Source: a virus. From it: a stretch of 26,009 nucleotides of DNA. Under the pieces are notes generated by a model that was not told where the DNA came from, ran no database searches, and worked only from the letters and a program-made list of their open reading frames with translations. This document shows, piece by piece, positions 6,106 through 11,899 of the stretch; positions within the stretch are counted from its first letter, which is position 1; every line of letters starts with the position of its first letter. Location of the stretch: positions 1-26,009 of the IMG/VR virus record IMGVR_UViG_3300037502_000050. The stretch is one strand, 5' to 3'. Both the position numbers and the translations under genes were made by a program.

Positions 6106-6265
6106 GGTTCAACCACTCCAACATGGAGTGAACCGCAGAACCAGCAGCAAGATATACTGCAGGCTTCTCTGGAACCATAGCCACTTTGCTTAGATAGTAT
6201 TTTTGTGGACAGGATTGCCAAGTAGATAACTGGCTATAAGATCTATGAGGGGGAAGTTCGTTCAT
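6074..6265 (-). CDS. N-terminal piece of a split Cas4/RecB-type nuclease
   Basis: A 63-aa protein that reads as the first quarter of a RecB/Cas4-family nuclease. It has the family opening SYSQLSTWQSCPQKYYL with C19 as the lone N-terminal cluster cysteine, then AAGSAVHSMLEWLNHEL, where G42-x3-H46-x3-E50 is motif I. The protein stops shortly after, whereas family members continue for over 200 residues; that continuation is encoded at 5217-5894. Together the two pieces (63 + 225 residues) make a normal-sized enzyme. The start chosen is the ATG at 6265: no ribosome site precedes it, but a promoter -10 lies six bases upstream, so it is probably translated from a leaderless message. It is the first gene of the replication block. 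Confidence 0.83.
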   Translation of the reverse strand: MNELPPHRSYSQLSTWQSCPQKYYLSKVAMVPEKPAVYLAAGSAVHSMLEWLNHELYKKQLDN

Positions 6266-6271
6266 GCTAAA

Positions 6272-6300
6272 ATAATAAACCAAGATACTGACAATCTCAG
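6272..6300 (-). promoter_or_regulatory. Putative leaderless sigma-70-type promoter of the replication block
   Basis: On the minus strand, CTGAGA (6295-6300) is followed by a 17-base spacer and TATTAT (6272-6277). Six bases later comes the ATG of the nuclease N-terminal piece (6265). The -10 matches five of six consensus bases and the -35 four of six. The distance puts the likely transcription start at or next to the A of the ATG, and no Shine-Dalgarno is present, so the message would be leaderless, which is common in Actinobacteria. It would drive the whole leftward block to position 1 and beyond. Prediction from pattern only. Confidence 0.55.
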
Positions 6301-6315
6301 GTAACGACACACCTG
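6298..6315. promoter_or_regulatory. Short inverted repeat overlapping the -35, possible operator
   Basis: CAGGT (6298-6302) and ACCTG (6311-6315) form a five-base inverted repeat with an eight-base centre. It touches the -35 hexamer of the putative replication-block promoter and lies upstream of the rightward gene, a sensible place for a repressor site between blocks. The arms are short and could arise by chance. Confidence 0.22.
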
Positions 6316-6363
6316 TAATTTTTACCAATAATCTGATAAGGTTGAAGGGTGGTGGGTGGGAAA

Positions 6364-6384
6364 GGCTCGCCTCGATGGCGAGCC
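6364..6384. repeat. Perfect 8-bp hairpin around the start of the rightward gene
   Basis: GGCTCGCC (6364-6371) pairs perfectly with GGCGAGCC (6377-6384) across a five-base loop. On the plus strand the possible start ATG (6375-6377) lies in the loop and the first base of the right arm, just downstream of a GGGAAAGG ribosome site (6358-6365). The structure could therefore control initiation of the rightward gene. On the minus strand it is followed only by TTTCCC, too poor a T-run for a typical terminator. Confidence 0.5.
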
Positions 6385-6536
6385 GTGAAAGATATATGGA
6401 AGAGTTTATTAAACGAATAGAAGATGCGAAGACGCATCTTCCTGATGACCACAAAGATAAAGAGTGGATGGATGGATTTAATCAGGGATTAGATTGGGCA
6501 ATAAGAATTTTAAAGAAAGATAAGTCTGCTTATTAA
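6375..6536 (+). CDS. Small protein of unknown function, the only rightward gene
   Basis: A 53-aa frame on the plus strand between the two leftward blocks. The ATG at 6375 has GAAAGG nine bases upstream; an in-frame ATG at 6396 and a TTG at 6342 are alternatives. The core is charged and amphipathic (YMEEFIKRIEDAKTHL, then DGFNQGLDWAIRILKK), like many small uncharacterised phage proteins with a GFxxGLDxA helix. No DNA-binding motif is recognisable. It lies upstream of the replication-block promoter on the opposite strand and converges on the end of the structural block, ending nine bases before the terminator stem. Being divergent from the early promoter and alone on its strand, it could be a regulator, but this is only positional reasoning. 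Confidence 0.6.
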   Translation: MASRERYMEEFIKRIEDAKTHLPDDHKDKEWMDGFNQGLDWAIRILKKDKSAY

Positions 6537-6538
6537 AT

Positions 6539-6572
6539 AAAAAAAGAGGGGGATCAATTAAGATCCCCCTCT
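6539..6572 (-). terminator. Rho-independent terminator of the structural block
   Basis: An 11-bp perfect stem (6545-6555 with 6562-6572; AGAGGGGGATC and its complement) encloses the loop AATTAA. Read on the minus strand the stem is followed immediately by a run of T (complement of the A run 6539-6545), a classic intrinsic terminator for the leftward structural transcript. On the plus strand it is followed by CTCTTCTC, so it could also stop the rightward gene, but less efficiently. Confidence 0.88.
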
Positions 6573-6581
6573 CTTCTCGCC

Positions 6582-6800
6582 CTACCATTCTGGTGGAGCA
6601 ACTGCGAGCGCATCCAGCGTGGCTATATTGATGCACCCGACTGCTGGGATGTCAAGGCGACGCTGCAACCCTTTTAACATTTCCTGTAGGGGAGCATCAA
6701 GCACATCATCGCCAGCAACATTAAGAGCTATACGAACTTTCGTAACTAGCTCACTTCTTTCATCTGGTCCAACAAGTGTTAATAATTTATTTGTATCCAT
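6582..6800 (-). CDS. Last gene of the structural block; small protein, weakly peptidoglycan-binding-like
   Basis: A 72-aa protein starting at ATG 6800, which overlaps the stop of the 635-aa tail protein as TGATG, and ending ten bases before the terminator stem. The C-terminal half (LQEMLKGLQRRLDIPAVGCI then NIATLDALAV) loosely recalls the PG_binding_1 repeat, in which a helix with Q and a short Leu segment precedes a Gly and TxxAL. It is not a clear match, and the usual DGxxGxxT core is absent. The N-terminal part (LLTLVGPDERSELVTKVRIAL) is helical. Function unknown; it may be a virion or tail accessory protein given its place. Confidence 0.65.
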   Translation of the reverse strand: MDTNKLLTLVGPDERSELVTKVRIALNVAGDDVLDAPLQEMLKGLQRRLDIPAVGCINIATLDALAVAPPEW

Positions 6801-8707
6801 CAAGCAATTACTTGTTCAGTATCTATAGTCTGTAACTGAACAGTTACTATTCCACCGAACCCGCTCGCAAAAGTGGGAGGTGCTGCTTGCTCAAATTGAA
6901 TAGCACGGATAACACAGATTCTTTCTTCTCCACTTGAAAAGTCTTGGAACAAGACTGCTCCACCATTTTGCTCAACACGTTCAAGGTATGAGATTCTTTC
7001 CCATGGAACTGAAATTCTTGTATTTCCATTAGGGTCACGCTCCTCTTCATAGCATAGTAACGGAATAGTTAATGTTCTAGATCTTTGTGGTGCAGGTAAT
7101 GCACGTATCTGCCACTCTTCTAGTACAGGTGATTTGGTAGTATCAGATGAATCACGAGTTAAGTTAAATGTAATTTCAAAATGATCTGCTGGTTGTATAT
7201 AACCAGCTAATGTAATTTCAGTGCTCATTCCTAATGGAACAGAACCAATAGATATTAATTGGTCATCTTGATCTTCAACAGTAAAGCCTAGAGTTCCAGT
7301 GCTGTCTGGATCTGAGTTAAGTAATAATGATACTGGTTGTTTTCTTTCGCTAGTTCCCCATCTAATCCAGCCAGATTTTAAATAACCAGATGTGGCTTTA
7401 ACTGTAGCGGATTCAACCCAAACTCCAGTGCTTGTTGTAATAAACTTACGACCACTGGTTCCAATAAAAGAAATACCAGTTATTGAACTGCTGTCAACAA
7501 CCAAGTCAGATGCATAGGCATAACCGTTTCCTACAACTTGACCTAGGTTAATTCTCCATAAACCAGTAGATCCAGAGATTGGATAATCTCTGGTTCCGTA
7601 TACATATGATTGATCAAAGGCTATGTCAGAGACATTGCCTTCTACATTAAGTGGTCCATATGTAAATGATGCACCATCTGTAGATATAGTTCCTACACGA
7701 ATACCTTTAGATGTAGCAAGAACAACAAACTCATTTAAATAAATACGAATCTGATTTAGTGTTTCACCTCTAGGTAATTCAGCGATGATAATTGGATCAT
7801 TAATTGCAGCTAATGGTGATGTCAAACTGATTGTATAAGATTGAACTTTAGATACAGTACCTTGGGTATATCCAACAGTAATAGAACTAGGTAACTCTGA
7901 TACAGAATTAAATACTAATGATGTATTTGGATATGAAAACCTGTCTTCGCTATTAGACATAGTGGCAGGTGGTGAACTTGGATTACGAGATAATTCATAT
8001 AAATGTACATCTACACTATCATGTTTAACACCAGCAATAATACGATCTTTAACATAACCAATAGCTTGAACAGTAATTGTAGTTGTAGATACTGGCTTGC
8101 TCCATAGTTTGGTTACAGCTAATGCTGTGCTTACTTGGTAAATACCATCACTAGCACCAACTAATGCATATACTCCATCTGATGTTAATGTTTGTGCAGT
8201 AACAGATGTTGCTAAAGAGGTTGATGTAGTTGTAGTTCCATCATAAAATTTAACCAGCCCGCTTTGTATAAAGAATGTACCGCCAGATACTGTGGCTGGA
8301 TGGGTAGCACCAGATGTACTTAACTGTGTGGTTGCTGGTAATAACTTAAGCTCACCAATAGTCCAAGGATCTATGTTGTTTGATTCATAGTATCTATATA
8401 GATCACTTGACTCTGCGTCATAGTAACGCTCGCCCGCACCATGATGCCATGAGGTAGCAGATCTCAACCACCAGTTAGATAACGACTGCTCACCAGCAGT
8501 CGCACTCTGGTCAATACGTTCTTTCTGGTATGTCGTAGTAATACGACTAATACGGTTGTTGTCTGAGGCAGCAGATAACCAAGGTGTATTACCTATAGCA
8601 TAACTAGCAGCAAAGTCCTCACGTTGGTATCTAACCAAAGCAGTAGGGATATTGGTGCTGATTGCAATAGGCAGATCGCCTTTAAGATATTTGTTGGTTG
8701 TTGCCAC
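6800..8707 (-). CDS. Large beta-rich tail protein (minor tail / propeller-like)
   Basis: A 635-aa protein at the end of the structural block, starting at GTG 8707 with AGGAG eight bases upstream. The first 100 residues contain a typical actinophage minor-tail lead-in (YQREDFAASYAIGNTPWL, LSNWWLRSATSWHHGAGERYY). Residues roughly 120-430 are Thr/Ser/Val-rich with recurring blade-like units (SDGVYALVGASDGIYQV, SKGIRVGTISTDGASF, TGLWRINLGQVVGNGY), suggesting a beta-propeller or repeated beta-sheet domain. The C-terminal 150 residues resemble a tail-distal domain (QIRALPAPQRSRTLTIPLLC, SGEERICVIRAIQF). No catalytic motif is evident. It follows the endolysin and holin genes and is probably part of the tail tip or a baseplate-like structure. 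Confidence 0.75.
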   Translation of the reverse strand: MATTNKYLKGDLPIAISTNIPTALVRYQREDFAASYAIGNTPWLSAASDNNRISRITTTYQKERIDQSATAGEQSLSNWWLRSATSWHHGAGERYYDAESSDLYRYYESNNIDPWTIGELKLLPATTQLSTSGATHPATVSGGTFFIQSGLVKFYDGTTTTSTSLATSVTAQTLTSDGVYALVGASDGIYQVSTALAVTKLWSKPVSTTTITVQAIGYVKDRIIAGVKHDSVDVHLYELSRNPSSPPATMSNSEDRFSYPNTSLVFNSVSELPSSITVGYTQGTVSKVQSYTISLTSPLAAINDPIIIAELPRGETLNQIRIYLNEFVVLATSKGIRVGTISTDGASFTYGPLNVEGNVSDIAFDQSYVYGTRDYPISGSTGLWRINLGQVVGNGYAYASDLVVDSSSITGISFIGTSGRKFITTSTGVWVESATVKATSGYLKSGWIRWGTSERKQPVSLLLNSDPDSTGTLGFTVEDQDDQLISIGSVPLGMSTEITLAGYIQPADHFEITFNLTRDSSDTTKSPVLEEWQIRALPAPQRSRTLTIPLLCYEEERDPNGNTRISVPWERISYLERVEQNGGAVLFQDFSSGEERICVIRAIQFEQAAPPTFASGFGGIVTVQLQTIDTEQVIA

Positions 8708-8717
8708 GCCTTATCTC

Positions 8718-9119
8718 CTACTTCTTTTCTGGTTGTTCCATCCATTTAAACCATGATGATGTGTCTTTAGCGCACTCTTCTTTGATGGATATATGTAAAT
8801 GTTTTGTGTGCTTATTAGCACCAGTATATTTTCTATCGCCTTTTTGCTTAGACCAAATACGACCATCAAATATTAAATAAGAAACTCTATCGTCTTCTTT
8901 AAGTCGATTGTAAATATCTTTACAGTCGACTCCATTAATAGGATCATGGGTAAGGTCTGCTGCTAGACCAGTATTATGGTCTGAATCAGGACTGGCTTTT
9001 AGGTGAGCAGCAGATGGTAGTAGCCCATCGCTTGCTTTCTTCCTCTTTGGAAACAACGCCGTCGCTTGGCGCAGCACAGCAATTGCAGCAGGTGTGGCTT
9101 TCTTGACAACAGGTTTCAT
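8718..9119 (-). CDS. Endolysin, M15-family zinc peptidase
   Basis: A 133-aa protein with the VanY/M15 peptidase zinc signature. SDHNTGLAADL provides H48 and D55, and KHTKHLHISI provides H107-x-H109 with the last His as the third ligand. The spacing agrees with phage L-alanyl-D-glutamate or D-Ala-D-Ala peptidases, which cut the peptide part of peptidoglycan. The first 30 residues are basic (KKATPAAIAVLRQATALFPKRKKASDG). There is no signal peptide, so it needs a holin, and two holin-like genes precede it (9116-9525). Start ATG 9119 overlaps the previous stop (ATGA). It is a single-domain enzyme without a visible cell-wall-binding domain. The second wall enzyme of the phage, a transglycosylase, is at 2412-2789. 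Confidence 0.9.
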   Translation of the reverse strand: MKPVVKKATPAAIAVLRQATALFPKRKKASDGLLPSAAHLKASPDSDHNTGLAADLTHDPINGVDCKDIYNRLKEDDRVSYLIFDGRIWSKQKGDRKYTGANKHTKHLHISIKEECAKDTSSWFKWMEQPEKK

Positions 9120-9319
9120 CCATTACTCTTTCCTGCCACTAGTTCGTATAAACTGTCAATCCTTTTTTCTAGTCTGTCGATGGAGTCACGCATCGAGGTT
9201 CCTGAATTTGGTTTCAATTCTGCAAGGTAGTGTTTAACTAGCCAACGAACTGAGCCAGCAAAGCTGGCGACTATTGTGGTAACCGCTACTGCGATACCAG
9301 CCCATTCGTTGGTAGACAT
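9116..9319 (-). CDS. Small membrane protein, holin-associated (one transmembrane helix plus coiled coil)
   Basis: A 67-aa protein with one N-terminal membrane segment (WAGIAVAVTTIVASFAGSV), then a basic/aromatic boundary RWLVKHYLAEL and a soluble charged helix SIDRLEKRIDSLYELV with heptad character. This resembles small phage proteins encoded between holin and endolysin genes in actinophages. The ATG at 9319 forms TAATG with the stop of the upstream holin-like gene; the stop overlaps the endolysin ATG. It is probably a second holin or an anti-holin, but could be another lysis accessory protein. The orientation in the membrane is not evident. Confidence 0.75.
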   Translation of the reverse strand: MSTNEWAGIAVAVTTIVASFAGSVRWLVKHYLAELKPNSGTSMRDSIDRLEKRIDSLYELVAGKSNG

Positions 9320-9525
9320 TACTCTTTAGAACCTATTCCAAATTCGCCTTCATTCTTATCTGCCCATTTGGCTAGAGGTGCAGCTACTGCGCCGATAAGA
9401 ACCGCATATTGTGGAGCAAGATCTGTTAGCAAAGCAATACCCATAACAATTGCAGATGCAAGAACTGCACGTAAATATGACTTGATTGCTGCTATTTGTT
9501 TTTTAGATAGCTTAAATGATTTCAT
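9319..9525 (-). CDS. Holin-like small membrane protein
   Basis: A 68-aa protein with two hydrophobic segments (SYLRAVLASAIVMGIALLTDL and YAVLIGAVAAPLAKW), a basic N terminus (KSFKLSKKQIAAIK) and an acidic C-terminal tail (NEGEFGIGSKE). The layout is that of a class II-type phage holin with both ends on the same side. The gene is followed by a second small membrane protein and the endolysin, the usual lysis cassette order. ATG 9525 has AAGGGG eight bases upstream. It forms a hole in the inner membrane to release the signal-less endolysin, by family knowledge; the identification rests on size, hydrophobicity and context. Confidence 0.78.
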   Translation of the reverse strand: MKSFKLSKKQIAAIKSYLRAVLASAIVMGIALLTDLAPQYAVLIGAVAAPLAKWADKNEGEFGIGSKE

Positions 9526-9582
9526 TTGTATCCCCTTATGTTTAATTAGTTGAGCAGTTTAAACACATGCTCAGGTGTTTTT

Positions 9583-9984
9583 TTAAGCAGAAGGTATTAC
9601 TACCTTAATCCACTCTTTATTATATTCAGACCATTTCCAAAAGTATTCTTCTGTTCCTTCTGGCATAGGTATAGGTGGTTCCCATTGAAAGGTTGTGTAA
9701 TTCAACTTCCAAGAAGGATATGGTTGAGGGGCAATAAATACATCAAAGTCCTCATCATATTTATATCCTACACCTGCATAATTAGCACGGATATTTCCGT
9801 TATATGATGTTCTTTTACAAGTCAATCCTTCAAACCAAGGGCGAGAAGCATAAAATTGTTCCCACGCCTCAGATGAACCACCAACTTGTGTACCATCTAA
9901 ATCAATTTGGATTATATTTTCATCAACACCAGTAATTACATTAACCACTATGTTGTCTTTATTTATCAATGCATAATGTGCCAT
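9583..9984 (-). CDS. Virion structural protein (tail-fibre-associated, cyanophage-like type)
   Basis: A 133-aa protein starting at ATG 9984 in a TAATG overlap with the adhesin stop. It opens MAHYALINKDNIVVNVITGV and contains a central aromatic-rich stretch (SWKLNYTTFQWEPPIPMPEG). Similar small proteins that begin MAH(F/Y)A and end with Trp/Pro repeats are common beside tail-fibre genes in environmental phages. The role is not established; they are often found in virions. The C-terminal WKWSEYNKEWIKV is also Trp-rich. Position straight after the FN3/glycine-rich adhesin suggests it assists tail-fibre assembly or is a fibre tip component. The 57 bases after its stop hold no gene, only a weak AACAC/GTGTT hairpin and the ribosome site of the holin gene. 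Confidence 0.75.
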   Translation of the reverse strand: MAHYALINKDNIVVNVITGVDENIIQIDLDGTQVGGSSEAWEQFYASRPWFEGLTCKRTSYNGNIRANYAGVGYKYDEDFDVFIAPQPYPSWKLNYTTFQWEPPIPMPEGTEEYFWKWSEYNKEWIKVVIPSA

Positions 9985-11570
9985 TATGACCAACTCACAT
10001 TTCCGCTACCAGCAGTAATTCGTTTGTATGAAAATGAACCATCAGTACCAGTAGCATCAGCAGTAAGTCCTGCACCAACAGTTATATTCCCAGCAGTTGT
10101 TGTCCAGCGAAGGATTACAACACCTGAACCACCTGTACCTGAACTGTAATTTTGCATGACTCCACCGCCACCACCGCCAGTATTTGCCGAACCTGCACTA
10201 CCATTTGCACCGCTTCCACCATTGCCACCACCACCTGTGCCACCATTTCCAATCTGATTTCCACCACCGCCACCGCCACCGCCATAGGTTACGGATGAGC
10301 CAGTAATAGATATCGCTCTACCAGCACCACCAGCACCGCCAGTAGAAGTATTACTATTTGCGCCAACGGCTGAAGCACCACCACCGCCACCACCACCTTC
10401 GTATAGTCCTGGTGCGTGTTTTCCAGTACCACCAGCAAATCCCTGTCCTGATGGAGAAGCAGTACCACCATTTTTTGTTGCGCCATCGCTATTACTTCCG
10501 CCACCACCGCCAGAACCACCAGAATTACCATCACCAATTCCACCACCGCCACCACCGCCAGTCGCAGTAATGGTACTAAATACAGAGCTAACACCATTAT
10601 TACCAGTAGTGGTACTAGTACCAACAGCAGCACCGCCACCGCCAACAGTTACTGTATAATTTGTACCTATTGCTAAAGTTAGGGCAGACTCTAAAGAACC
10701 ACTACCACCAGTTGCGGTAATAGTTGAACGGACACCGCCAGCACCACCACCACCACCAGCGTTATTACCAACTCCACCACCACCACCGCCACCAACCACA
10801 AGATAATTTACTGTAATAAGTGATGGTATTGTTACTGAATTAGTAGCAGAACTTTCCGTTCCAACACCATTTGCATTTGTTGCTTTAACTTTAAAAGTAT
10901 ATGCAGAACCTTGGGTTAAGCCAGTAAATGTATGTGATGTAGAACTTGTTGTTGCAGCATTTTGTGAAGTCTGTGCAGTAACTCCACTTAAGTATGGAGT
11001 AATTGTAATTGATGAAAGATTTTTACCACCATCGCTACCTAATGTCCAAGTAACTGTAACATCACTTGTAGTACCTGATGTACTTGCTGTTCCAATAGTC
11101 GGTGCTTGTGGCAATGTCGTTGGAGTTACTGGACTAGCATTGGCTGTGTTAGTTGAAGTTCCACTACCATTTTGAGCGTTACCATATACAGTATAAGCAG
11201 TGCCAGGTGTCAATCCTGTAATTTTTACTGTTGAACCTACTGTTGTAAAACCGCTATGTCCCCCTGTTGTAGTATATGCATTATATTGAGTTGCTGTTCC
11301 ACCAGTACCTGCTGGAACAAAAACAACATCTAAAGTTCCAGCAGTTGATGAGTAAGCAAGAGATGTAGATGAGTCTGTTACACTAGAAATTGTTGGTGCA
11401 TCAGGTGGAAAGCCCTCAGTTTTTGCTACTTTCCAAGTTGTGCCATTGTAAATTTCTAATGCTTCTACTTGACCGTTGTAATAAGTATCGCCAATAACAG
11501 GGTTAGATGGGCGACCAGCAGTATTACCTGATGGAATACCACCTTTAAAAGGATATTGTTGAAATGTCAT
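9984..11570 (-). CDS. Tail adhesin with two FN3 domains and a poly-glycine domain
   Basis: A 528-aa protein. The start (residues 1-50) holds a tail-attachment motif like that of other fibres (NPVIGDTYYNG, then LEIYNGTTWKV). Two fibronectin type III domains follow (about 55-150 and 152-248), recognisable by TVKITGLTPGTAYTVYG and SHTFTGLTQGSAYTFKVKA. From residue 253 a glycine-rich domain of about 240 residues begins (YLVVGGGGGGGVG) with many runs of four to eight glycines and a closing SGVVILRWTT. This resembles the phage glycine-rich domain family and the polyglycine type II sandwich of phage S16 adhesin gp38, which touches the host receptor through variable loops. It is therefore a likely host-recognition protein. 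The last 25 residues match a short FSYKRITAGSGNVSW tail. It overlaps both neighbours through TAATG. Confidence 0.88.
   Translation of the reverse strand: MTFQQYPFKGGIPSGNTAGRPSNPVIGDTYYNGQVEALEIYNGTTWKVAKTEGFPPDAPTISSVTDSSTSLAYSSTAGTLDVVFVPAGTGGTATQYNAYTTTGGHSGFTTVGSTVKITGLTPGTAYTVYGNAQNGSGTSTNTANASPVTPTTLPQAPTIGTASTSGTTSDVTVTWTLGSDGGKNLSSITITPYLSGVTAQTSQNAATTSSTSHTFTGLTQGSAYTFKVKATNANGVGTESSATNSVTIPSLITVNYLVVGGGGGGGVGNNAGGGGGAGGVRSTITATGGSGSLESALTLAIGTNYTVTVGGGGAAVGTSTTTGNNGVSSVFSTITATGGGGGGGIGDGNSGGSGGGGGSNSDGATKNGGTASPSGQGFAGGTGKHAPGLYEGGGGGGGASAVGANSNTSTGGAGGAGRAISITGSSVTYGGGGGGGGNQIGNGGTGGGGNGGSGANGSAGSANTGGGGGGVMQNYSSGTGGSGVVILRWTTTAGNITVGAGLTADATGTDGSFSYKRITAGSGNVSWS
10070..10806 (-). 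repeat. Glycine-codon repeat tract in the adhesin gene
   Basis: On the plus strand this stretch is dominated by ACCGCC/ACCACC words, the complement of Gly codons in the adhesin's polyglycine domain. The repetitive DNA also opens long but empty frames in other registers. Such tracts are prone to slippage and recombination, so length variation between related phages is likely here. Confidence 0.75.
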
Positions 11571-11884
11571 TATGCAATCTCCACTCCGCTGATATGGATC
11601 GTTACAGATGAAGTTGAAGCAAAGCCAGTAATTGTCTTTGCTGGGTTAGCAGCAGGTATAACCTGCTTCATATCAAACCCAACTACAGAGTTTGCAGCAA
11701 GTGAAATTGCTGGAACAATTACTACACCATCAATAGCAATAGTTGCAGTTGATGCACTGGTCGCAGCATTAGCTAATACAATATTGGTTACTATTGCAAC
11801 CGTAGATGTATTTGGCGAAGTGTAGAGAGTTGTACTTGAAGTGGCTGCTGCTGTTCTAGCAAGAGCCTTAGTTGTTGTAGCCAT
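11570..11884 (-). CDS. Small beta-rich virion protein
   Basis: A 104-aa protein rich in Ala, Thr, Ser and Val with almost no charged residues. It begins MATTTKALARTAAATSSTTL and continues with alternating hydrophobic beta-strand patterns (TVAIVTNIVLANAATSAST, ATIAIDGVVIVPAISLA, SVTIHISGVEIA). Proteins of this size and composition are common between tail-fibre genes in phages and probably form part of a fibre or decoration. No catalytic residues are evident. ATG 11884 has AAGGAAGG nine bases upstream in the short gap after the Ala/Ser fibre gene, and its stop forms TAATG with the adhesin start. It could be a trimeric fibre tip or chaperone; not determined from sequence. Confidence 0.7.
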   Translation of the reverse strand: MATTTKALARTAAATSSTTLYTSPNTSTVAIVTNIVLANAATSASTATIAIDGVVIVPAISLAANSVVGFDMKQVIPAANPAKTITGFASTSSVTIHISGVEIA

Positions 11885-11899
11885 TAGTTACTACCTTCC

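Noticed and set aside
788-6312. Identical 13-base word GGTAACGACACAC at 788-800 and 6300-6312
   Set aside because: A few exact 13-mers repeated by chance are expected in 26 kb; one copy is inside a coding region and there is no further similarity around it.
9553-9583. Possible terminator (AACAC/GTGTT followed by T run)
   Set aside because: The stem has only five base pairs, and the T run lies on the plus strand, where no gene ends here.
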